This document shows, piece after piece, positions 1 through 5,849 of a DNA stretch of 9,058 nt. The position numbers and the translations under genes were made by a program. The notes under the pieces were generated by a model that was not told the origin of the DNA, made no database searches, and saw only the letters and a list, made by a program, of their open reading frames with translations. The stretch's first letter is position 1. Every line of letters starts with the position of its first letter. Origin of the DNA: CAZMSQ01 sp964569025 (GTDB lineage Bacteria; Bacteroidota; Bacteroidia; Chitinophagales; Saprospiraceae); assembly GCA_964569025.1 (NCBI GenBank), contig CAZMSQ010000065.1:1-9058 (forward strand). Direction: 5' to 3'.

Positions 1-51
1 CACTATAGTCGTCGGACCACTATAGTCGTCGGACCACTATAGTGGTCCGAC
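1..51. repeat. Three 17-bp tandem units at the left edge
   Basis: Bases 1-17 and 18-34 are identical (CACTATAGTCGTCGGAC). Bases 35-51 are a third unit differing only by C-to-G at its tenth and G-to-C at its fourteenth position. These two changes make the third unit the reverse complement of the sequence before it, which creates the palindrome at 28-51. The array starts at the first base of the window, so it may extend further left. It lies beyond the 3' end of the cystathionine enzyme gene and encodes nothing recognisable. There are no long unique spacers, so it is not a CRISPR array. Confidence 0.9.
28..51. repeat. 24-bp perfect palindrome, REP-like element (copy 1)
   Basis: The arms GTCGGACC and GGTCCGAC flank the self-complementary centre ACTATAGT, giving a perfect 24-bp inverted repeat. 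The same two 8-bp arms recur around a different centre in the palindrome at 3208-3241, so these appear to be two members of one extragenic palindrome family. Each arm, with its neighbouring base, also contains the smaller interrupted palindrome GGTC-S-GACC. No run of T follows on either strand, so the element does not look like a standard intrinsic terminator. A role as protein-binding site, mRNA 3' stabiliser or non-autonomous repeat is possible but not shown. Confidence 0.8.
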
Positions 52-65
52 CAGTACGGCCTGAG

Positions 66-98
66 AATGGGAAAGAACTGGCAATCCACAATCCCATT
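66..98 (+). terminator. Weak hairpin with T-run, possible terminator of an off-window gene
   Basis: AATGGGA at 66-72 pairs with TCCCATT at 92-98 across a 19-base loop, and three more T follow. The T-run is on the plus strand, so it would serve a plus-strand transcript entering from the left of the window rather than the minus-strand gene ending at 112. The stem is short and the loop long, so this is only a weak candidate. Nothing else is visible in the non-coding stretch 52-111. Confidence 0.2.
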
Positions 99-111
99 TT
101 TCAAACGTATG

Positions 112-1278
112 TCAAACCGATGGTGAGGAGGACGACAGGGCGTCGAGGGCCTTGCGCAAATCTTGGAGCAGGTCTGTGACATCTTCTACGCCGACGCTGA
201 GGCGGATCAGCGAGTCAGTCAGCCCGACTTTGAGGCGCTCTTCGCGGGGGATGGAAGCGTGGGTCATACTGGCTGGATGGCCGATGAGTGACTCGACACC
301 TCCGAGCGACTCGGCCAGTGAGAAGAGGTGAGTGGAGCTGAGCACCTTTTTGGCATCGTCGTATTGGTCACCGACGAGATCGAACGAGACCATGCCGCCG
401 AAGTGCTTCATTTGCTTTGCAGCAACCTCATGGCTGGGATGATCAGTGAAGCCTGGGTAATACGCATTGGCCACTTTTGGGTGGTTGCGAAGGAATTCGG
501 CGATAGCGGCTGCATTCTCGCAGGAGCGCTGGACGCGGAGGTGCAGAGTTTTGATACCCCGCAGAGTCAAAAAACAATCCATCGGACCCGGTATGGCACC
601 AGCGGCATTTTGGATAAAGCGGAGCTCTTCGGCCATGGCCTCATCTTTGGCAATAACGGCACCGAGTACGAGGTCAGAGTGGCCTCCGAGGTACTTGGTA
701 GCAGAGTGCAGCACCAGATCAGCGCCTAAGTCCAACGGATTCTGAAGATAAGGCGAGGCGAAGGTATTGTCAACGCAAACAACGGCTCCACGCTTGTGGG
801 CTTCGGCAACCACAGCCTCGATATCAACGATGCGGAGCATCGGATTGGTCGGGGTTTCTACCCAGACCAACTTTGTATTATCAGTAAACTGGCTGGCCAG
901 TGTTGCCGGATTTGACATATCCACAAATCGGGGCTTGAGTCCAAACTTGCTGAATATTTTGGTCATCAGGCGGTATGACCCTCCGTAGAGGTCATTGGTG
1001 GAGAGAATTTCGTCTCCCGGGTTGAGCATTTTCAGAATCGCATCGAGGGCTGCAAGTCCGCTCGAGAAGCAGACTGCTGCTGCGCCGTTTTCCAAAGCTG
1101 CAAGATTGTGCTCGAGGGCCGTACGGGTCGGATTCTGAGTGCGGGCATATTCATAGCCTTTGTGCACACCTGGCTCTTCCTGCACATACGTTGAAGTCTG
1201 ATAAATCGGGGTCATAATTGCCCCGGTTGATGGATCCGGCTCGACGCCGGCGTGAATCGCTTTGGTTCCGAATTTCAT
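112..1278 (-). CDS. Cystathionine gamma-synthase / gamma-lyase family PLP enzyme
   Basis: This is a cytosolic pyridoxal-phosphate enzyme of the Cys/Met metabolism family. It makes cystathionine from an activated homoserine and cysteine, or cleaves cystathionine to cysteine, 2-oxobutyrate and ammonia. At 388 residues it has the usual family length and looks intact. Visible motifs are YEYART-NPT (about 42-51), which gives phosphate-contacting residues from the neighbouring subunit; SSGLAA (72-77), in the cofactor phosphate loop; VDNTFASP (169-176), with the aspartate that contacts the pyridine nitrogen; HSATKYLGGHSD (191-202), with the PLP Schiff-base lysine K195; and SLGGVESL (324-331) with LIRLSVGVED (357-366) near the end. 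These motifs occur in both synthases and lyases, so direction and substrate cannot be settled from sequence. The ATG at 1278 starts a typical N-terminus (MKFGTKAIHAG), 20 bases after the transketolase C-subunit gene, so co-transcription is likely. Confidence 0.93.
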   Translation of the reverse strand: MKFGTKAIHAGVEPDPSTGAIMTPIYQTSTYVQEEPGVHKGYEYARTQNPTRTALEHNLAALENGAAAVCFSSGLAALDAILKMLNPGDEILSTNDLYGGSYRLMTKIFSKFGLKPRFVDMSNPATLASQFTDNTKLVWVETPTNPMLRIVDIEAVVAEAHKRGAVVCVDNTFASPYLQNPLDLGADLVLHSATKYLGGHSDLVLGAVIAKDEAMAEELRFIQNAAGAIPGPMDCFLTLRGIKTLHLRVQRSCENAAAIAEFLRNHPKVANAYYPGFTDHPSHEVAAKQMKHFGGMVSFDLVGDQYDDAKKVLSSTHLFSLAESLGGVESLIGHPASMTHASIPREERLKVGLTDSLIRLSVGVEDVTDLLQDLRKALDALSSSSPSV

Positions 1279-1298
1279 CTCAGTTCATCTTTTTATAA

Positions 1299-2255
1299 TC
1301 ACCCGCGGCTCAGTACCCGCCTAACTGCGGCGACTACATCGGTCACGCCGAGGCCATATTTATCCAGCAATTCAACTGGCTTTCCACTTTCTCCAAACCG
1401 ATCGTTGACAGCCACATACTCCTGAGGTACGGGCATCTTCTGCACGAGCGTCTGCGCAACTGCATCACCCAGACCTCCGTACCGATTGTGCTCTTCACAA
1501 GTCACCACCCTACCGGTTTTTTCTGCCGAGGCAACTACTGCCTCCTCATCCAACGGCTTAATGGTGTGAATGTTGATAAGGTCGCAGCGAATTCCCTCTG
1601 CCTCCAGAATCCGCACTGCCTCTATGGCCTGCCACACCATGTGTCCGGTGGCAAAAATGCTGACATCACTTCCTTCATTCAAATGCAATGCCTTCCCGAT
1701 TGTGAAGTCATCGTTCGCACCAGTGAATACAGGCCAGCCAGGCCTTCCAAAACGGAGGTATACCGGACCGTTATGTTCCGCAGCTGCAAGGGTGGCGGCG
1801 CGTGTTTGGTTATAATCGCATGGATTGATGACCGTCATACCCGGGAGCATGCGCATAAGGCCAATGTCTTCCAGAATCTGGTGAGTCGCGCCATCTTCGC
1901 CGAGTGTCAGGCCTGCGTGGGAAGCAGCAATTTTGACATTTTTCTCACTATATGCAATCGACTGGCGAATCTGATCGTAGACACGTCCGGTCGCAAAATT
2001 GGCAAACGTAGCCGCAAAAGGGACTTTCCCAGCCGTTGCCAATCCTGCGGCTATACCCATCATATTAGCCTCGGCGATGCCTGTCTGAAAAAATCGATCC
2101 GGGAATGCCTCTATGAATGCATCCATTTTGAGCGATCCTGACAAATCCGCACAGAGCGCCACCACATCGGGATTGTTGGTGCCCAGCTCGAGAAGGGCGG
2201 CACCGAATCCATCACGGGTGGCTTTTTTTCCAGACGATTGTATTGAGTCAATCAT
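1299..2255 (-). CDS. Transketolase, C-terminal subunit
   Basis: This encodes the pyrimidine-binding and C-terminal domains of transketolase as a separate 318-residue protein. With the N-terminal subunit encoded just upstream it should form the thiamine-diphosphate enzyme that moves two-carbon ketol units between sugar phosphates in the non-oxidative pentose phosphate pathway. LCADLSGS (34-41) opens the domain. GIAEANMMGIAAGLA (59-73) carries E62, the equivalent of the glutamate that activates the cofactor aminopyrimidine. SHAGLTLGEDGATHQ (112-126) contains H125, matching an active-site histidine. A transketolase C-terminal fold follows from about 190, including NIHTIKPLD (228-236). The gene starts at ATG 2255, 41 bases after the N-subunit stop. 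A deoxyxylulose-phosphate synthase half is unlikely, because that enzyme is normally a single longer chain and the GIAEANMM and SHAGLTLGEDGATHQ context is typical of split transketolases. Confidence 0.93.
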   Translation of the reverse strand: MIDSIQSSGKKATRDGFGAALLELGTNNPDVVALCADLSGSLKMDAFIEAFPDRFFQTGIAEANMMGIAAGLATAGKVPFAATFANFATGRVYDQIRQSIAYSEKNVKIAASHAGLTLGEDGATHQILEDIGLMRMLPGMTVINPCDYNQTRAATLAAAEHNGPVYLRFGRPGWPVFTGANDDFTIGKALHLNEGSDVSIFATGHMVWQAIEAVRILEAEGIRCDLINIHTIKPLDEEAVVASAEKTGRVVTCEEHNRYGGLGDAVAQTLVQKMPVPQEYVAVNDRFGESGKPVELLDKYGLGVTDVVAAVRRVLSRG

Positions 2256-2296
2256 GAATGTAGGATAAGGGGATTAGAATGAAAACAACGAGAAGG

Positions 2297-3142
2297 TTAG
2301 TAATCGCCGAGTGTTTCCTTGAGTTGGGAAAGAGCATGTACTGTCTGCTCTGCATTTGCAGCCTTTCCGTGCCATTCATGGGTTCCTTCCATAAAGTCGA
2401 CGCCTTTCCCCATTTCTGTATCCATAATAATGACCACTGGCTTCCCCTTCCCCGTCAATGATTTGGCTTGTTTGAGCGAGTGTACGATTTGCCGCATGTC
2501 ATTCCCCTCCGGATTGTGCACCACTTCCCACCCAAATGCTTGCCAGCGCTCAATCATGTGCCCGAGCCCCATTACAGAAGAAACCGGCCCATCAATCTGC
2601 TGCCCGTTATGATCAACGGTCGCGATGAGGTTGTCGATTTTATGGTGAGCCGCAAACATAGCCGCCTCCCATATCTGCCCCTCTTGCAACTCCCCGTCTC
2701 CAGTGAGCACATACACAAGATGGTCGTCTGCATTCAGCCGCTTTGCCAGCGCCATCCCGATTGCCACTGAGAGCCCCTGGCCAAGTGATCCACTCGCCAC
2801 CCGCACCCCGGGCAGCCCTTCATGTGTGGCAGGATGGCCTTGCAGCCTCGAGTTCAACTTGCGGAAGGTGGCCAACTCTTCCACCTCAAAGTGTCCACTC
2901 CTTGCCAGCACACTGTACCAGGCAGGTGAAATGTGCCCATTCGAAAGAAAGAACACATCCTCCCCTCTTCCATCCATCCGGAAGACCTCCCCTCTGTCCA
3001 TCACCTCAAAATACAGGGCAGTCAAAAAATCAGCGCATCCCAGGGACCCCCCGGGGTGCCCGGACTGAACCTCAGATGTTTGCCGGATAATGTCCCGCCG
3101 CACCTGAGAAGCAATACGTTCTAATGTTGCAATGTCTGACAT
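2297..3142 (-). CDS. Transketolase, N-terminal subunit
   Basis: This 281-residue protein corresponds to the diphosphate-binding domain of transketolase and needs the C-terminal subunit encoded next to it to complete the active site at the chain interface. SGHPGGSLG (27-35) holds H29. SNGH (67-70) and QGHP (101-104) hold H70 and H103. GDGELQEGQIWEA (148-160) with the DHNG motif (177-180) makes up the GDG-to-N signature that binds magnesium and the cofactor diphosphate. MEGTHEWHGK (251-260) carries H258. The four histidines correspond, from my knowledge of the family, to those lining the yeast transketolase active site. The ATG at 3142 is supported by a Bacteroidota-type promoter at 3163-3170, about 20 bases upstream, which suggests this gene begins its own transcription unit (tktN-tktC-cystathionine enzyme), separate from the FAAL genes. 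Confidence 0.94.
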   Translation of the reverse strand: MSDIATLERIASQVRRDIIRQTSEVQSGHPGGSLGCADFLTALYFEVMDRGEVFRMDGRGEDVFFLSNGHISPAWYSVLARSGHFEVEELATFRKLNSRLQGHPATHEGLPGVRVASGSLGQGLSVAIGMALAKRLNADDHLVYVLTGDGELQEGQIWEAAMFAAHHKIDNLIATVDHNGQQIDGPVSSVMGLGHMIERWQAFGWEVVHNPEGNDMRQIVHSLKQAKSLTGKGKPVVIIMDTEMGKGVDFMEGTHEWHGKAANAEQTVHALSQLKETLGDY

Positions 3143-3162
3143 GGGCCACTCTGCTTTTGTCG

Positions 3163-3170
3163 CAAAGGTA
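3163..3170 (-). promoter_or_regulatory. Bacteroidota-type -7 promoter box for the transketolase operon
   Basis: Read on the minus strand the bases are TACCTTTG, an exact match to TAnnTTTG, the -7 element of the Bacteroidota housekeeping sigma factor. Transcription would start about 14 bases before the ATG at 3142. The -33 region has no clear TTG motif, which lowers confidence. The box lies between the palindrome at 3208-3241 and the gene, so the transketolase genes could be transcribed independently of the FAAL genes. Confidence 0.6.
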
Positions 3171-3207
3171 GAAATTTCAGCGACACACTCTGGGCTTTTT
3201 GTGACCT

Positions 3208-3241
3208 GACCCGGTCGGACCGCTAGCGGTCCGACCGGGTC
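3208..3241. repeat. 34-bp perfect palindrome, REP-like element (copy 2)
   Basis: This is an uninterrupted inverted repeat. The outer arms are GACCCG and CGGGTC, the inner arms GTCGGACC and GGTCCGAC, and the centre GCTAGC. The inner arms are identical to those of the palindrome at 28-51, while the centre and outer arms differ. It begins three bases beyond the TAA stop of the carrier-FAAL-carrier gene, so the end of that mRNA could fold into a very stable hairpin. On the minus strand the bases after it are A-rich (AGGTCACAAAAAGCC) rather than T-rich, and there is no T-run on the plus strand either. It is therefore not a standard intrinsic terminator, although it could slow polymerase or protect the transcript's 3' end. 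Confidence 0.85.
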
Positions 3242-3244
3242 GGC

Positions 3245-5845
3245 TTAGGCGAGACGCTGGAGCAGGGCCTCGATTTCTTCAGCAGAGAGGCTGTCGAGGT
3301 CGGTGAGGAGCTCTCGGATCTGGTCCTCGGAGAGGGCGTCGATGTCGAGAGGGGAGCGGGCTTCTGAGGGAGGGGGAGCCGAGGTATGTTGTGAAGAAGA
3401 TGGTTGTGGTTGCGAATGAAGGACCAGAGAAGAAAGTTCGTCGCTCAGAGAGCGAAGCGTGGCGCCCTGCATGAATGTAGTGACGTCCAGTTCAGTTTGA
3501 AGGTCTTTTTCGATTTGACCCTTTATTTGGATGGCGTGCATAGAATCGAGCCCGAGGTTGATGACGGGCTTGTCGGGGCTGATATCTGCCGGAGCCACCT
3601 TGATGGTGCGGCTGATAAGTTGTTGCATGTATTCCTGAATACTTTCTCGCCTTTGGCTTTCTTCCATCATCCGGAGGCTTTCGTGCGACAGCCTCCATTC
3701 TTCATCTTTTGCGCCTCCCTCAATGTCTTCGATGGGCAACTTCCAGGCTGCGACACTGTGCAGAGAACCTTCAATGAAGGAAAGCTTGGCAGCGCGGCGC
3801 TGGGTCTTCCCACTGGTTGTGCGCGGCAGACGGCCCGGAGATAGCAGGGTCACGGCGTAAACCTGGAGGTCATGCTGCTGAGCTACGGCGGTTCGGACAG
3901 CTTCAATCACAGCATCCGAATCGAGGCTGCGGAGTGCAGTGCGCTCGACCTCAGCGATGACCGCCAGGCGCTCCTCGCCATGAGCATCAACGGAGAATGC
4001 AGCTGCACCATCCACGGCAAGGGCCGGATGGCTCTCTTGCACCGTCAGTTCGATATCCTGCGGGTAATGATTACCACCGCGTATAATGATCAGGTCTTTG
4101 AGCCGACCAGTGAAATACAGCTCTCCAAGGTGAAGGTAACCAAGGTCTCCTGTGCGAAGGAATGGCCCATCTCCGTTGTCTGCCAGAGTTGCTTCGAAGA
4201 TTTGCTCGCTGAGCTCTGGTCGGTTCCAATACCCTTTAGCGACACTTTGGCTGTGCACCCAGACTTCTCCAACCCTGTTTTCGGGTAGTTCCCTGAATGT
4301 CTCGGGATCCACAATGGCAACTCGCTCCAGACGCGCTGTCCCACAGCTCACTTTACTGATCGCCTGGTCGTCAGAAGCTTTTCGTGGTGTCACCACGTGT
4401 TTTTCCAGATCTATTGCATCGACATACATGACCCTTGGCAACGCTTTTTCAGATACCGAGGTGACCATCAACGTCGTTTCAGCCATGCCAAAACTGGGCA
4501 CAAATGTTTCAGCTTTAAATCCAAAAGGCCCGAAAGCTTCCGCAAACCGTTCAAGAGTCTGGGCCCTGACGGGCTCAGAGCCGTTTATTGCGATTTCCCA
4601 GGAGCTCAGATCAAGGCCTGCTCGCTCTTCCGGGGTTATCCTTTCAACACAATAATCGAAGGCGAAATTGGGCGCCGCCGAAGTTCGGCCGTTGTATTTG
4701 GTGATGGCATTCAGCCAGCGCACCGGCTTTTGAAGGAAATCTGTTGGCGTCATAAAGACATTCGCCACACCCATATTGATGGTCGTCAGCACATGTCCGA
4801 TCAGCCCCATGTCATGGTAGAGCGGCAGCCATGAGACTGCATTCCAGCTGTTCCCCACATCAGCGTTGACAGCAAGCCGGATGGTGCGGCAGTTGTGGAG
4901 AATGTTGCCGTGACTAACCATTACACCCTTGGGTTCACCAGTTGAACCGGAGGTGTATTGGAGAAAGGCCAAGTGCTCATGTGAGAGCGATGGCACATCC
5001 CATTCCGGCGCGATATTGTCTTCGATCTGGTCAGTGAGCACCCAGCGGACAGTCCCTCCGAAGAGAGCTTCTTCGTCAAATTTCCGGTTCTTGCGAAGGG
5101 TCTCGAGCAAATCGGAGGTGAGCATGGCGGCTTTGGCATCGGCATCGCTGACGATGGAGGCGATGCGCTCCATGCCCCTGCGCTTGAGGGGCGGAAATGC
5201 AGGCACCGCAGTACTACCAGCGTATAGGCATCCGAAAAATGCCGCCACGAATTCAAGGCTTGATGGGTAAAGCAGCAGTAAGCGTTCTCCACCTAAGCCG
5301 TTCTGCTGAAGCCATGCGCCAATGGCCCGGGCCCGCTTGTCTAATTGGGAAAAGGTCAGTGTCCCTGCTTCTTCCTCACCATTCCTGAGAAAAATAAAAG
5401 CCTCCCTGTCGGGAAATTGCCTCGCACGGGCTTGAAGAAGGTCGATGAAAGAACGATAGTGAAGTTCAGTCGTCATTTCAGCCAGCATCTCCTCCATTTC
5501 TGCATCAGCTGAGGCGGATTCAGCCGGGGCCTCGGTGCGGAATGCATCCGGACCCTCAGCAAGTTTTTCGGCAAGCTGGCTAATCTGTGGATAATCGTAA
5601 AACAGCTCGGGCGGAAGCTCCATAGAAAGGAGCTCTTCAAGCTCGCCAGAGAGCATGATGGCATCTCGGGAAGACAATCCGTAGTCCGTCAGAGGCGTAT
5701 CCGCATCGATTTGCTCTGGTTGCATTTCGAGTCTGTCTGCTATGTTTTCAACCAGCCACTGGCTGATTTCTGCTGCTGTTTTCATGACGTGTTGCATTGT
5801 GTGGATGCCCGCTGGAATAGACCCATACGAGCGATGAGTGGTCAC
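3245..5845 (-). CDS. Carrier protein - fatty acyl-AMP ligase - carrier protein (ACP-FAAL-ACP)
   Basis: The 866-residue protein probably adenylates a fatty acid and loads it onto a phosphopantetheine arm. ACP1 spans about 24-98, with attachment serine S59 in YGLSSRDA. The FAAL domain (about 130-695) has YTSGSTGEPKG (297-307) for ATP binding, LYHDMGLIG (342-350), FGMAETT (452-458), RTGDLG (564-569), the FAAL-typical GNHYPQDIE (591-599) and catalytic lysine K680 in PRTTSGK. ACP2 (about 735-808) has S768 in GLDSM. A Pro/Ser-rich linker (about 811-832) leads to two copies of a short helix motif (838-850, 853-865). All key residues are present. The listed start is GTG, four bases after the upstream FAAL stop. 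ATG codons at 5797 (residue 17) and 5785 (residue 21) lie nearer the conserved fold and may be the true start. No ketosynthase, condensation or thioesterase domain is present here or nearby, so the acyl acceptor is unknown. Confidence 0.92.
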   Translation of the reverse strand: MTTHRSYGSIPAGIHTMQHVMKTAAEISQWLVENIADRLEMQPEQIDADTPLTDYGLSSRDAIMLSGELEELLSMELPPELFYDYPQISQLAEKLAEGPDAFRTEAPAESASADAEMEEMLAEMTTELHYRSFIDLLQARARQFPDREAFIFLRNGEEEAGTLTFSQLDKRARAIGAWLQQNGLGGERLLLLYPSSLEFVAAFFGCLYAGSTAVPAFPPLKRRGMERIASIVSDADAKAAMLTSDLLETLRKNRKFDEEALFGGTVRWVLTDQIEDNIAPEWDVPSLSHEHLAFLQYTSGSTGEPKGVMVSHGNILHNCRTIRLAVNADVGNSWNAVSWLPLYHDMGLIGHVLTTINMGVANVFMTPTDFLQKPVRWLNAITKYNGRTSAAPNFAFDYCVERITPEERAGLDLSSWEIAINGSEPVRAQTLERFAEAFGPFGFKAETFVPSFGMAETTLMVTSVSEKALPRVMYVDAIDLEKHVVTPRKASDDQAISKVSCGTARLERVAIVDPETFRELPENRVGEVWVHSQSVAKGYWNRPELSEQIFEATLADNGDGPFLRTGDLGYLHLGELYFTGRLKDLIIIRGGNHYPQDIELTVQESHPALAVDGAAAFSVDAHGEERLAVIAEVERTALRSLDSDAVIEAVRTAVAQQHDLQVYAVTLLSPGRLPRTTSGKTQRRAAKLSFIEGSLHSVAAWKLPIEDIEGGAKDEEWRLSHESLRMMEESQRRESIQEYMQQLISRTIKVAPADISPDKPVINLGLDSMHAIQIKGQIEKDLQTELDVTTFMQGATLRSLSDELSSLVLHSQPQPSSSQHTSAPPPSEARSPLDIDALSEDQIRELLTDLDSLSAEEIEALLQRLA
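3251..3334 (-). other. Duplicated C-terminal helix, possible docking segment
   Basis: Residues 838-850 (LSEDQIRELLTDL) and 853-865 (LSAEEIEALLQRL) of the ACP-FAAL-ACP protein align without gaps at a spacing of 15 residues: Leu-Ser, acidic residues, Ile, then Leu-Leu and a closing Leu. Similar short acidic Leu-Ser-x-x-x-(Ile/Val)-x-x-Leu-Leu tails occur, from my memory of the families, at the C-termini of many polyketide and peptide synthetases, where some dock to the next protein. A docking role here is inferred, and a partner protein is not in the window. Confidence 0.5.
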
Positions 5846-5849
5846 AAAT

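Noticed and set aside
1..51. CRISPR array
   Set aside because: The units are directly adjacent with no spacers, and no cas genes are present.
1488..2141. 217-residue open frame on the plus strand
   Set aside because: It lies wholly antisense to the transketolase C-subunit gene, whose motifs are all intact; the antisense translation shows no recognisable domain and no promoter precedes it.
1299..3142. Deoxyxylulose-phosphate synthase, pyruvate dehydrogenase E1 or a transketolase broken by a frameshift
   Set aside because: Both halves have proper starts and stops, a 41-base gap and complete domain ends, as in natural split transketolases; the four active-site histidines of the N-half match transketolase.
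3208..3241. Palindrome as an intrinsic terminator of the FAAL operon
   Set aside because: There is no T-run after it in either direction; the minus-strand bases following it are A-rich. Sharing arms with the element at 28-51 fits a dispersed repeat better.
3404..3844. 146-residue open frame on the plus strand
   Set aside because: Antisense to the ACP-FAAL-ACP coding sequence, where domain motifs on the other strand explain the sequence fully.
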